From assembly GCF_000377505.1 (NCBI RefSeq), contig NZ_KB898191.1:333670-397669 (forward strand): a stretch of 64,000 bases of DNA, read 5' to 3'. This stretch comes from Paenibacillus massiliensis 2301065 = DSM 16942. GTDB lineage: Bacteria > Bacillota > Bacilli > Paenibacillales > Paenibacillaceae. The notes below the pieces were generated by a model. That model searched no databases, was not told where the DNA came from, and saw only the letters and a list, made by a program, of their open reading frames with translations. Below, piece by piece: positions 43,779 through 55,305 of the stretch (position 1 is the stretch's first letter; each line of letters opens with the position of its first letter). A program made the translations under genes and the position numbers.

Positions 43779-45206
43779 CTAGCTCCAGCGCTTCCGACTG
43801 CACTCCTCCAGTGCCTCCGGGCGCTGAAGCTCCACAGCGAGTAAATCCCTTATGAATTCGGGTAAGCGGTATTGAAGATTCCTCGCCTGTGCCAGGCTTT
43901 CATAGCCGATCTTGAAGGTGAACATATCTAGTGTAGCTATGGTATACAACTCACGATCTTGTACAGGCTCTCCCTGAATAGAGAGCTGTTGAATTTTATG
44001 AAAATCTGGTGCTTCAGGGTCATATATGGCCTCTAGGCCATCCATACACAGGTTCCCAAGCACCTCACCTCTGAAGCCATAGCCCATGATACGCCTTAGG
44101 TAGAATTCGGGCAACAGTGATTCCTCCAGTGCCTGCCGAATCTCTGCCCCTGTCAGTGACAAGGTACAGACATTAATCGGCGAAGGACAGAGTCTGTGCA
44201 GCATGGACTTACTGATCGTCCCGGAGGGAAGTGCACCTAGCAGCTGTCCGGAATTAACCAACGAAGCAGGCGCCCCCGTGAAGTTCCGTACTGCCTGTGC
44301 CAGCACATTTCCGAATTCAGACTCCTGCTCGTAATGAATCGATAGCTCTCTTTCCATGATGACTACCGTCTCTTGCATATTGTGTTCTGCCTGAACACGA
44401 TGAAGATGTATGGCTGCCGCCACATTCTCGTCGAGTAGTTCATCCATTAATGGAATACACCCGCCGTAGTCCACCTGAAACCTCTCGTCCTTCTTTAGCC
44501 TGGATACTACGAGCTTGCCAAGCTGCATTCCGTGCTTGCCTGCTGCACAAAGCGCCGTAGCCTTAATGAACAAGGGTTCCTCTAAAAGATGATGAGAGTG
44601 TCCTCCAAGGATGAAATCTATTCCTTTTAGTTCTTCAGCAAGAGCCTGATCTGTCGCCAGTCCCAGGTGCGACATCAGAATGATGATATCCACCTCGGAT
44701 TGTATGCTTGCTACCTGCTCCTTAAGACATTCTAGCGGCTCCAGTACATCCCATCCCAACAGTTCATAGAAGGTTGTATAAGGAGCCGTAGCAGCAAGGA
44801 TACCAATACGAATTCCGTTCTTATTTAGAATGAGGTATTCTTTCATCCATTTCGGTATAGCTCCTGTCGCACGCTCTCTCACATTGCCACATACAACAGG
44901 GCATTGCAGTCCGCTATATACCTGCTGGAGCATCTCCGGCGTAAAGGTAAGCCCCTCGTTATTTCCTATGGTGATAGCATCATATCCTGTCAGGTTGATG
45001 ACGTCCACATTGGCGCCACCCATCGTTCCTTCTGTCTCTGGAGCCATACGGTCCATATGATCCCCGATGTCTAGCAACAGCAGCTCATTCTTGCAGGCGC
45101 CTCTCTCTGTGTCAATCATGGCGGCCAATGACGGCATGCTGCCGAACCGGCTGTGAATATCATTTGTGTGCAGAATCGTAAGCGTCTGTCTGCCGATCTC
45201 ATCCAT
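43779..45206 (-). CDS. yunD: YunD-type metallophosphatase/5'-nucleotidase
   Basis: 475 residues of the bifunctional metallophosphatase/5'-nucleotidase family: HTNDIHSRFG and LDIGDHMD bind the metal pair, GNNEG replaces the usual GNHE, as in YunD, and ILMSHLG and GGHSHH complete the site. A C-terminal 5'-nucleotidase substrate domain follows (LVNSGQLLGALPSG). There is no signal peptide, so the enzyme is cytoplasmic, unlike most relatives. yunC, its neighbour in B. subtilis, is at 58539 in this window. Confidence 0.88.
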   Translation of the reverse strand: MDEIGRQTLTILHTNDIHSRFGSMPSLAAMIDTERGACKNELLLLDIGDHMDRMAPETEGTMGGANVDVINLTGYDAITIGNNEGLTFTPEMLQQVYSGLQCPVVCGNVRERATGAIPKWMKEYLILNKNGIRIGILAATAPYTTFYELLGWDVLEPLECLKEQVASIQSEVDIIILMSHLGLATDQALAEELKGIDFILGGHSHHLLEEPLFIKATALCAAGKHGMQLGKLVVSRLKKDERFQVDYGGCIPLMDELLDENVAAAIHLHRVQAEHNMQETVVIMERELSIHYEQESEFGNVLAQAVRNFTGAPASLVNSGQLLGALPSGTISKSMLHRLCPSPINVCTLSLTGAEIRQALEESLLPEFYLRRIMGYGFRGEVLGNLCMDGLEAIYDPEAPDFHKIQQLSIQGEPVQDRELYTIATLDMFTFKIGYESLAQARNLQYRLPEFIRDLLAVELQRPEALEECSRKRWS

Positions 45207-45347
45207 AGCCGCCCCTCCTAGTTGGTGATATGATGGTCATTTACATACAATGATAGATGACGTATCTCTAATAGCTAAGCATAACATTTTCCGGTTCAAT
45301 ATGGTATATTGGAGGGGCTAATTTCAACCTAAGGAGCGTTTTATCAT

Positions 45348-46085
45348 ATGGACATTCAGATTAAGCTTTTTGCAGGGCTGGCGGAGCGTCTCGGCTCTTC
45401 CATCATCACCTTGCAGTTGGAAGAATCCATTCTTACCGTTGGACAGCTCAAGCAATGGCTTGAGACTCGATATCCCGAGGCTGCTTCACAGATCCAAGCC
45501 TCCTTCGTAGCTGTGAATCAGGAATTCGCTTCTTCTGATCTAGCCTTTACAGCTGATGACGAGATCGCCCTGATTCCACCTGTTTCCGGTGGGGACGGTC
45601 TTGGAGAAAGTGATGACGGAGCTACGTATACCAGCAGCTGCGGAAATTATGTAATCACCTCTGCTCCTCTGTCGCAGGAGGCTGTAAGCCATAAAGTAAT
45701 CACGCCCAATGATGGGGCTACACTAGTCTTCGTTGGCACTACGCGCGAAATGACTGGGACTCAGAAAACAGTACATCTAGAGTACGAAGCCTATGCACCC
45801 ATGGCAGTCAAAGTGCTCGCACAGATCGGTCAAGAGATATCCGAGCATTGGCCTGGAGCGAAATGTGCCATATCCCATCGTACAGGCAAGGTGGATGTCG
45901 CAGAGGCTAGTGTCGTGATAGCAGTGTCCACCCCTCACCGGGACAGCTGCTACGAAGCAAGCCGTTATGCCATAGAAAGGCTGAAGCAGAAGGTACCCAT
46001 CTGGAAGAAGGAGATCTGGGAAGATGGATCTGAGTGGAAAGGTCATCAAACCGGACCTTGGGACCCTACCAAAAATATAACATAG
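45348..46085 (+). CDS. molybdopterin synthase, MoaD-MoaE fusion
   Basis: 245 residues joining both molybdopterin synthase subunits. Residues 1-82 are MoaD-like and end IALIPPVSGGD: Gly81-Gly82 is the usual C-terminal di-glycine that carries the thiocarboxylate sulfur. Residues from about 103 on are MoaE: FVGTTREMTG, LEYEAYAPMA, ISHRTGKVDVAEASVVIAVS, and KQKVPIWKKEIW with the catalytic lysines. A 20-residue linker joins them. No stop or shift is seen at the join. A free di-glycine end is needed for sulfur transfer, so cleavage after Gly82 is expected, as reported for the MoaX fusion of Mycobacterium tuberculosis. ATG with AAGGAGCG; divergent from yunD; no other Moco genes are nearby. Confidence 0.92.
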   Translation: MDIQIKLFAGLAERLGSSIITLQLEESILTVGQLKQWLETRYPEAASQIQASFVAVNQEFASSDLAFTADDEIALIPPVSGGDGLGESDDGATYTSSCGNYVITSAPLSQEAVSHKVITPNDGATLVFVGTTREMTGTQKTVHLEYEAYAPMAVKVLAQIGQEISEHWPGAKCAISHRTGKVDVAEASVVIAVSTPHRDSCYEASRYAIERLKQKVPIWKKEIWEDGSEWKGHQTGPWDPTKNIT

Positions 46086-46161
46086 TAAAATAGTAATTGT
46101 GCCACTAATTCTTTCTTGATATATTGGACATAATCCCACTATAAGAAAGGGTTGTGTCCGT

Positions 46162-47220
46162 TTGAGAGTCCATGTAACCGATGCCAAGCCTGGAGATTGC
46201 CTAAAGACCGATACTTACAACGCAAACGGTGTACCTGTGATGGTCAAAGGGACCGTTCTTGCGCATGACGATATATCAAAGCTGATTCAGCATCACATTG
46301 ATTACATAGACATTGAACCAGGGCAGCAGGTAGTTGCGGGTGATTTTGGACCAGACCATCCTGCCTCTCCCGAGCTGCTTCGTCCGCTTATTCCGTTATT
46401 TGACAATGCTCTGGAAGGCATAGAGAATCTGTTTCTGGAAGCAGCGGCCTCTAGCAGAATTAATGACCAGCAGGTGGATGAGATGCTTACCCCGCTTATA
46501 TCGGAGCTAGGCAATCAGAAGGATGTAGTCTCATTGCTGCTCATGCTGGATGGCGGCGATGAGTATACATACAACCACTCCCTGCAAGTAGGCGTACTCT
46601 CCTACTATCTGGCGAAGTGGCTGGGACACTCCGATCAAGAGGCCTATGTGACTGGTAAAGCTGGGTACTTGCATGATATCGGAAAATGCATGATCAGCAA
46701 GGCGATCCTGAACAAGCCTGGTAAGCTGACAGAAGACGAGTTCCGCGAGATGAAGAAGCATACTCAATATGGCTATGAGCTGATCAAAAATTCTACCGGT
46801 GATGAGCTATCCGCTACCATTGCTCTGCAGCACCATGAGCGAGAATCAGGCAGTGGCTATCCATATGGATTGACGAAGGACGAGATTCATCCCTATTCCA
46901 AAATTGTTGCCGTTGCTGACGTGTACAGTGCCATGACCTCTCACAGAGTCTACCAGAACAAGCAGGAGCTGCTTAGTGTGCTGCGCGAGCTATACGAGAT
47001 GAGCTTCGGTGAATTGAATGGTGAGGCCACACAAGCCTTCATACGGCATATGCTACCTAATTTCATTAACAAGCGAGTGCTGCTTAATTCCGGCCAGATG
47101 GGTATCATAGTACTCAACAATCCCATTGATTATTTCCGACCGCTCGTCAAGCTGGATACGAATGAATTTGTGGATTTGTCTGTGAAAAGACAGCTGGCTA
47201 TTGAAGAAGTATATTTGTAA
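46162..47220 (+). CDS. HD-GYP domain phosphodiesterase, copy B
   Basis: 352 residues starting with a TTG at 46162 (AAGAAAGGG upstream). N-terminal DUF3391-like part (VTDAKPGDCLKTDTYNANG) then HD-GYP: YNHSLQVGVLSYYLA, YLHDIGKCMIS, MKKHTQYGYELI, HHERESGSGYPYGL, and a C-terminal beta-rich extension matching copy A. A cyclic-di-GMP hydrolase by family. It is close to copy A in build and location but on the other strand, so not a simple tandem duplication. Confidence 0.88.
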   Translation: MRVHVTDAKPGDCLKTDTYNANGVPVMVKGTVLAHDDISKLIQHHIDYIDIEPGQQVVAGDFGPDHPASPELLRPLIPLFDNALEGIENLFLEAAASSRINDQQVDEMLTPLISELGNQKDVVSLLLMLDGGDEYTYNHSLQVGVLSYYLAKWLGHSDQEAYVTGKAGYLHDIGKCMISKAILNKPGKLTEDEFREMKKHTQYGYELIKNSTGDELSATIALQHHERESGSGYPYGLTKDEIHPYSKIVAVADVYSAMTSHRVYQNKQELLSVLRELYEMSFGELNGEATQAFIRHMLPNFINKRVLLNSGQMGIIVLNNPIDYFRPLVKLDTNEFVDLSVKRQLAIEEVYL

Positions 47221-47272
47221 GATCATATGAGCAGCGGCTGGCTGATTCAACAATCAATGATCGCATAACGAC

Positions 47273-47303
47273 GAAGCCTAATCCTAGAATTGGGCTTCTT
47301 TAT
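47273..47303 (+). terminator. terminator of HD-GYP copy B
   Basis: GAAGCCTAAT (47273-47282) and ATTGGGCTTC (47289-47298) pair with one G-U wobble, followed by TTTATTTTA, 50 bases after the stop. Confidence 0.8.
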
Positions 47304-47937
47304 TTTATATGCTAACGATGTGAATCATAAGTCTCCGCAAGTTCAAACTGATAAGTCGTTTCAAGCTGAACTTTAATCAGTCTCTCCAAGCTGACTATGT
47401 ATCTATATCCCATGTATCATTTTCATAAATCAGCTCATTGAAACAAGGACATGACCGTTATGTACGGTACCATGCCCTCCAGTATCATGTCTCTTGCTTA
47501 TGTTGTTCTCACCGCTCAAACTCACTAAAATGCTTAACCGAAAAACCTTCCACATCAAACTTGATTATATAAATTAGAAAGTTACTAGATTCACGCCACA
47601 AACTAGCAATAGTCCCCTAAGGGAGTAATCTGCTGGAAAAACAATAATTCGCCTATTAGCGACATAAAACATGCGATTTACTATAATAACTGTAGTCACA
47701 GTTATTATTTGAGCAACTCTTAATTCATTTATCATCCTAGGAGCTAGTTTGTAAATAACGAAACAATATGTACCGTGTGCTTGCTCAAAGCAGTCACATT
47801 AATTTCTACTGAACGAGGATGAGCAGAAATATGCCTACTACTCTGTTCGACAAAATTGCGTGGTGTATTTGTAATTACGTTCATAAGGCAGTTGATATGT
47901 CTCGCCTACTTTAAGAGTAATTTGATAAGTAAGTAAT
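47304..47937. other. gene-free, AT-rich decayed stretch
   Basis: No frame of convincing length or with a ribosome binding site. Short peptides in the minus strand are broken by stops every 10-30 codons, as in a long-dead gene. The only ordered element is the palindrome at 47683-47708. Confidence 0.5.
47683..47708. repeat. perfect ten-base inverted repeat
   Basis: ATAATAACTG (47683-47692) and CAGTTATTAT (47699-47708) are exact inverted copies separated by six bases. There is no T run, so it is more like a protein-binding dyad than a terminator. It stands alone in a decayed region and its user is unknown. Confidence 0.6.
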
Positions 47938-48018
47938 TTAGAGGACGCATCTGCTTTCCACGGCTGCTTGAATCGGAGTGTCTGCTGCGAGACGATTGCG
48001 GTCTGTCAGTACAGCCAT
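47938..48018 (-). pseudogene. short orphan frame, fragment of a decayed gene
   Basis: A 26-codon piece starting MAVLTDRNRLAADTPIQA. It lies just downstream of another coherent piece in a different frame ending LTEKEAQVLINC (about 48040-48140, minus strand). Together they look like one small gene broken by stops and shifts. I do not recognise the family; a mobile-element origin is guessed from the integrase remnant nearby. Confidence 0.3.
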
Positions 48019-48209
48019 TTCAAAAGCCTCTGCCTTTTATCAACAATTTATAAGAACCTGCGCTTCCTTCTCTGTTAGGCACTCTCGCTCACCCAGTACC
48101 ATCCCATGCGTCACATGCGCTAATATCGTCTTAGTAGGCTACTTGCTTCCTCCTGATCGGTTTTGTCTGCATTCGGGAATAACTCCATCTGTATTGCAGC
48201 CCCATCCTT

Positions 48210-48383
48210 TCATCCCCGAACCTCAGAGAGCGCCTTGTTAGCAAATGACTCTACTTTGCAATGACCGCTATTCCCTTTATCTTCGGTCCATTTTACATGT
48301 CCGTTTTCGATGTCATTAACCGTTTTTATCCGACCCGCCCTGAATACATACTGCTTCCCGATCTTAATTGCTGAAACCTTCAA
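48210..48383 (-). CDS. small orphan protein of 57 residues
   Basis: The frame starts with a TTG at 48383 behind GGGGTGATC and runs 57 codons: MKVSAIKIGKQYVFRAGR, then IKTVNDIENGHVKWTEDKGN and so on to a stop at 48210. The alternation of hydrophobic and charged residues suggests a small beta-barrel (SH3-like) protein, as found in phages and mobile elements. It overlaps the end of the membrane frame 48364-48564 by 20 bases. Possibly still intact. Confidence 0.45.
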   Translation of the reverse strand: MKVSAIKIGKQYVFRAGRIKTVNDIENGHVKWTEDKGNSGHCKVESFANKALSEVRG

Positions 48384-48564
48384 ACAAGATCACCCCGCCA
48401 ATCACTAGGATAGTCACTACTCGAGTCAATATAAGGGATCGAGTGACAATACCTAACGATATGCTGGAAACCAGCTTGTCTGCACTTTCGCTTTCTGGCT
48501 CTTTTTTGCCCTTTTTTGCTGTCCTCCATCCGCTCAGATCCGTTAGCAACGATGTTTTGAGCAA
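48364..48564 (-). CDS. possible small membrane protein
   Basis: A frame of up to 66 residues with a charged middle (KKGKKEPESESADK) and one hydrophobic helix near the C-terminus (SLILTRVVTILVIGGVILFE). No good ribosome binding site precedes any in-frame start, so the beginning is uncertain and the gene may be a remnant. It overlaps the small protein frame at 48210-48383. Confidence 0.3.
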   Translation of the reverse strand: MLKTSLLTDLSGWRTAKKGKKEPESESADKLVSSISLGIVTRSLILTRVVTILVIGGVILFEGFSN

Positions 48565-48676
48565 AGTATTTTGTTTGGTTCAACGATTTGATTATTCTCC
48601 CTTGATCTCATCCCAGCCACCGTAAATATTTTCGTTAATATTCTAAAATAACATCTAACTAATAGTTCTTTCATCA

Positions 48677-48859
48677 TTGGCATTGAGACATATGCATATG
48701 CATATAGTTCATTTACTCCAGTCTGAAGGCAATAAAAAATACGTGTCCGAAAAACTCGGACACGCAAGTGTGAAAATTACTGCAAACACATATCTCCACG
48801 TAACAGAGAAAATCGAGAATGTTGCTCTGCTGCTTTATAAGAAATATGTTCAAGTTTAA
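48677..48859 (+). pseudogene. C-terminal remnant of a tyrosine recombinase (phage integrase)
   Basis: About 60 residues matching only the end of the catalytic domain: LRHMHMHIVHLLQSEGNKKY with the box-II His/Arg region (ALRH), VSEKLGHASVKITANTYLHV with the GH and the nucleophilic Tyr context. The N-terminal two thirds, including the first catalytic Arg, are missing. The sequence directly upstream has no continuation in any frame. It marks an old insertion of a phage or genomic island. Confidence 0.8.
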
Positions 48860-48882
48860 CCGGACAAATCAGTTATTTGATT

Positions 48883-48913
48883 CGGTTAAGCCTTGCCCCA
48901 CAAGACTTAACCG
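48883..48913 (-). terminator. hairpin across the sufB stop codon
   Basis: CGGTTAAGCCTTG (48883-48895) and CAAGACTTAACCG (48901-48913) pair over 13 bases with one mismatch and a five-base loop. The sufB stop (48907-48909) is inside one arm. The following T run is weak, so it may be a partial terminator or an RNA 3'-end stabiliser. Confidence 0.5.
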
Positions 48914-50304
48914 ATACTTCCTTCCATCTCGAACTTGATGAGGCGATTCATCTCTACTGCATACTCCATAGGAAGCTCCTTGGTGAACGGTTCAATGAAG
49001 CCCATAACGATCATCTGTGTCGCTTCCGCTTCACTCAGACCACGACTCATCAGGTAGAAGAGCTGGTCCTCAGATACTTTCGATACCGTCGCTTCATGCT
49101 CCAGTGTAATGTTATCATTGAAGATCTCATTGTATGGAATGGTATCAGAAGTGGACTCGTTATCCAGAATCAGCGTGTCACACTTGATGTTCGATTTCGC
49201 GCCCTCAGCCTGACGTCCGAAGGAAGCAAGACCACGGTAAGTTACTTTACCACCATGCTTACTAATGGACTTGGATACGATCGTAGAGGTGGTGTCTGGA
49301 GCAAGGTGAATCATTTTCGCTCCTGCATCCTGATGCTGGCCTTTACCGGCTACAGCAATGGACAACACCATTCCTTTAGCTCCGCGTCCCTTCAATACTA
49401 CCGCTGGGTACTTCATCGTCAGCTTGGAGCCAATGTTGCCGTCAACCCACTCCATAGTTGCATTTTCTTCTGCAACAGCACGCTTGGTCACCAGATTGTA
49501 GATGTTAGGTGCCCAGTTCTGAATCGTGGTGTAGCGTACACGTGCATTTTTCTTGGCGATGATCTCAACTACCGCACTATGCAGCGAGTTCGTACTGTAG
49601 ATCGGAGCCGTACAGCCTTCTACATAATGAACGAAGCTATCCTCATCGGCAATAATGAGCGTGCGCTCAAATTGTCCCATGTTCTCAGAGTTGATCCGGA
49701 AGTAAGCCTGCAGAGGCACCTCGCATTTCACACCCTTAGGAACATAGATAAAGCTTCCGCCTGACCACACTGCACTGTTCAGCGCAGCGAACTTGTTGTC
49801 GGCTGTCGGAACTACAGTAGCGAAGTACTCCTTGAAGATCTCTGGGTGCTCACGCAATGCCGTATCGGTATCGGTGAAAATGACGCCTTGATCCTCAAGC
49901 TCCTTCTGCATATTGTGGTAGACTACCTCAGATTCATATTGTGCGGATACACCAGCCAAGAACTTTTGCTCCGCTTCAGGAATTCCGAGCTTGTCGAAGG
50001 TCTCCTTAATCTCAGCAGGAACTTCTTCCCACGTCTTTCCTTGCTTCTCGGATGGTCTGACATAATACTGGATATCATTGAAATCCAGCTCATCCAGATT
50101 CCCGCCCCATTGGGGAGTGTCCATCTTCTCGAATTGTTTCAATGCCTTGAGTCTGAATTCGAGCATCCATTCCGGTTCATTCTTAATTTTGGAGATTTCT
50201 TTTACGATTTCCGGGGTCAGACCTTTACCAGTTTGAAAGATGGCCTTATGCTCGTCGCGAAACCCATACTTGTACTCTTCTAACTCGGGTGCCTTTTTCG
50301 ACAT
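48907..50304 (-). CDS. sufB: Fe-S cluster assembly scaffold SufB
   Basis: 465 residues, the SufB subunit of the SufBCD complex that builds [4Fe-4S] clusters. Typical stretches: [19 protein letters not shown] at the start, [41 protein letters not shown] with the conserved Cys, and the C-terminal [22 protein letters not shown]. The ATG at 50304 follows GAGGAGGG. Last gene of sufCDSUB, 40 bases after sufU. Homologous along its C-terminal half to SufD in the same operon. Confidence 0.97.
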   Translation of the reverse strand: MSKKAPELEEYKYGFRDEHKAIFQTGKGLTPEIVKEISKIKNEPEWMLEFRLKALKQFEKMDTPQWGGNLDELDFNDIQYYVRPSEKQGKTWEEVPAEIKETFDKLGIPEAEQKFLAGVSAQYESEVVYHNMQKELEDQGVIFTDTDTALREHPEIFKEYFATVVPTADNKFAALNSAVWSGGSFIYVPKGVKCEVPLQAYFRINSENMGQFERTLIIADEDSFVHYVEGCTAPIYSTNSLHSAVVEIIAKKNARVRYTTIQNWAPNIYNLVTKRAVAEENATMEWVDGNIGSKLTMKYPAVVLKGRGAKGMVLSIAVAGKGQHQDAGAKMIHLAPDTTSTIVSKSISKHGGKVTYRGLASFGRQAEGAKSNIKCDTLILDNESTSDTIPYNEIFNDNITLEHEATVSKVSEDQLFYLMSRGLSEAEATQMIVMGFIEPFTKELPMEYAVEMNRLIKFEMEGSIG

Positions 50305-50344
50305 GGTCTTTGTACCCTCCTCATTCTATGATTAATTCGTAATC

Positions 50345-53275
<2,931 letters not shown>

Positions 53276-53303
53276 TCAGTAATCCTCCCTTTAGCTCTGT
53301 ATC

Positions 53304-54086
53304 TTAAGCCTCTTGTCCCACAGTTTCATCCACAATGCCGAGCTCTTCCTTCACCCACTCGTAGCCTTCTGCTTCCAGACGCTCAGCCAGCTCAGGACCA
53401 CCGGATTTCACAATGCGTCCCTGCATCATGACATGGACGAAATCAGGCTTGATATAGTTCAGGAGACGTTGATAGTGCGTAATAATCAAAAAGCCACGAT
53501 CTTCACTACGCATTGCATTGACACCATTCGCCACAATTCTCAGAGCATCGATGTCAAGTCCGGAATCGATCTCATCGAGAACGACAATTTTCGGGTCCAG
53601 CAGCATCATTTGCAGAATCTCGTTACGCTTCTTCTCACCACCGGAGAAGCCTTCGTTCAGATAACGGTGAGCGAACTCTGGATTCATTTCCAGCTCTTTC
53701 ATTTTGCCTTCCATCTGACGGATGAACTTGATGAGGGAGATTTCCTTGCCTTCCTCCATACGTGCGTTGATGGCACTGCGCAGGAAGTCGGAGTTGGTTA
53801 CCCCGGAGATTTCACTCGGATATTGCATGGCCAGGAAGAGACCTGCACGGGCGCGCTCGTCCACTTCCATGTCCAGTACGTCTTCTCCGTTCAAAGTAAC
53901 GGACCCGCCAGTTACTTCATACTTCGGATGTCCCATCAGTGCGGAAGCCAAAGTACTTTTACCAGTACCGTTTGGTCCCATGACTGCATGGATTTCTCCA
54001 CCCTTCATTTCCAGGTTGATCCCTTTCAGAATTTCCTTGCCTTCGATTGTCGCTGTAAGTCCCTCAATCACGAAATTTGTAGCCAT
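53304..54086 (-). CDS. sufC: Fe-S assembly ATPase SufC
   Basis: 260 residues, the ABC-type ATPase of the SufBCD complex. Walker A is GPNGTGKST, the signature FSGGEKKR, Walker B VVLDEIDSGLD, and the H-loop ITHYQR. The ATG at 54086 starts the usual MATNFVIEGL; the open frame reaches 54131 but adds a non-conserved stretch. GGAGGG upstream. First gene of the operon, 250 bases from its promoter. Confidence 0.97.
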   Translation of the reverse strand: MATNFVIEGLTATIEGKEILKGINLEMKGGEIHAVMGPNGTGKSTLASALMGHPKYEVTGGSVTLNGEDVLDMEVDERARAGLFLAMQYPSEISGVTNSDFLRSAINARMEEGKEISLIKFIRQMEGKMKELEMNPEFAHRYLNEGFSGGEKKRNEILQMMLLDPKIVVLDEIDSGLDIDALRIVANGVNAMRSEDRGFLIITHYQRLLNYIKPDFVHVMMQGRIVKSGGPELAERLEAEGYEWVKEELGIVDETVGQEA

Positions 54087-54300
54087 ATAAGTGATGTCCC
54101 TCCATGTACGTAGTGTAAGCATGGTGCTCATTCTGCAAGACCTCTATAATCTGCGAAATGATCTTCATGCATTTTCCCAAAATTACAGCCCCGTAACTTC
54201 ATTTATTTAGAGCTGCCGATCAAACGAAAATCATGTATAATGAAAACAGGCTGTGACTTTCGTCACTGCATGTGACCTGAATTCATGGTTACTAACTTAT

Positions 54301-54315
54301 TTATAATCATTCTAA
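54301..54315. promoter_or_regulatory. PerR/Fur-family box at the suf promoter
   Basis: TTATAATCATTCTAA differs at one position from the B. subtilis PerR consensus TTATAATnATTATAA. It overlaps the -10 of the suf promoter. PerR represses with iron or manganese and is released by peroxide. A pair of TGATTCTCA direct repeats at 54318-54326 and 54328-54336, ten bases apart, lies beside it, between the promoter elements, and may bind a second regulator. Confidence 0.5.
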
Positions 54316-54337
54316 ACTGATTCTCATTGATTCTCAA
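54309..54337 (-). promoter_or_regulatory. suf: probable sigma-A promoter of sufCDSUB
   Basis: On the minus strand TTGAGA (54332-54337), a 17-base spacer, and TAGAAT (54309-54314). The predicted leader is about 215 bases. The element pair is close to consensus. Confidence 0.6.
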
Positions 54338-54434
54338 GTCATTTTATAATTTTGTATTTGCAAATGCAACCAGGCCTCCTCTTGGATGCCTTAGCTACTT
54401 CAGGATTTCTCCATAAAAAAATAATCAAAATGAG

Positions 54435-54473
54435 AAAATAGACTTGACCGCAATTGCCAGTCAAGCCTATTTT
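54435..54473 (-). terminator. terminator after the DUF1802 gene
   Basis: AAAATAGACTTGAC (54435-54448) and GTCAAGCCTATTTT (54460-54473) form a 14-base stem with one mismatch and T/A-rich ends on both strands; it can stop transcription in either direction. On the minus strand it lies about 100 bases after the stop at 54570. Confidence 0.75.
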
Positions 54474-54569
54474 TGTTAAGTGATATTCTCATTCAGTCTA
54501 AGCTAAGTAACGCATCGTCATCACCAAGATGATGTCTGGCTATTCTTGTTAAGTGCATCACACTGCTAA

Positions 54570-55148
54570 TCACGCCTTGAGCGCTTGCTTGATCTCCTCG
54601 ACTCTTTGCTCGAATTCCCGGGCGTCCAGCACCGGCGTCATTTCGCTCGTCACCAGACGTGTATCCATGGACAGCCAAGAACGACAGCCTGTATACTCAG
54701 GCAAAATAGGCAATTCCACCGGTTGTTCCAGCTTGAAAACTTGGAGCAGAAGCACATGCAGAGGCTGCTGTCTCTTCCACTTTAGCCGCGCTTCAGCAAA
54801 ATCATCAGTCCACATGTGGTAGTCCCTCAACTTGTCCAGCATCTGCTGATCCACAATCTCAATATCCTCTACCAGCTTGGCATAGGTTCGGATCGTTACA
54901 TGGCTATCAGCTGCATCCCAGCCTTGCAGAGACTCCTCCACAAAATGGCGATCATTCTCTTTCACCAACTCGCTCCGCTGATGTTCGTAGGTCGGATATA
55001 AGAAGAAATCATGACTTTTTAGTTCAAAATGTCTTGTCTCTTCCACAATTCCGCCCTTGCGCATAACCAAGATTTGGCGTCCGCTCTCTAATGCTGCAAT
55101 GGCAGAAGCCCATTCCTTCAATCCGGCAATGATTGGCGTCTCTGGCAT
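54570..55148 (-). CDS. DUF1802 family protein
   Basis: 192 residues from the ATG at 55148 (GAAGGAGAGGAT upstream); the frame is open to 55187. Characteristic stretches: ALKEWASAIAALESGRQIL-type start (here GLKEWASAIAALESGRQILV), MRKGGIVEETRHFELKSHDF, FFLYPTYEHQRSELVKE. The family is found in Bacillales and cyanobacteria; its function is not known. Alone between suf and dps. Confidence 0.82.
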   Translation of the reverse strand: MPETPIIAGLKEWASAIAALESGRQILVMRKGGIVEETRHFELKSHDFFLYPTYEHQRSELVKENDRHFVEESLQGWDAADSHVTIRTYAKLVEDIEIVDQQMLDKLRDYHMWTDDFAEARLKWKRQQPLHVLLLQVFKLEQPVELPILPEYTGCRSWLSMDTRLVTSEMTPVLDAREFEQRVEEIKQALKA

Positions 55149-55305
55149 AGTCGTATCCTCTCCTTCAGAAGCCTTTGTCGTATACACGCATTATAGCTTC
55201 TTTCGGAGTAAGGGAACAACCATCCTTCATACGGGGCAACGGAGTGAATTCAGTTCGGCTTTATCACGGACTCGACAAGAAGATACACATATAATAGCTA
55301 GTTGA

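Noticed and set aside
45590..45660. Frameshift or missing stop between moaD and moaE
   Set aside because: The frame runs without break through a plausible linker into MoaE, and natural MoaD-MoaE fusions exist.
48877..49764. Long open frame on the plus strand opposite sufB (295 codons)
   Set aside because: Lies wholly inside a well-conserved gene on the other strand, has no ribosome binding site and no family resemblance; a shadow frame.
53313..54113. Long open frame on the plus strand opposite sufC (266 codons)
   Set aside because: Antisense shadow of a highly conserved ATPase gene; composition rich in His, Phe and Gln as expected for a mirror frame.
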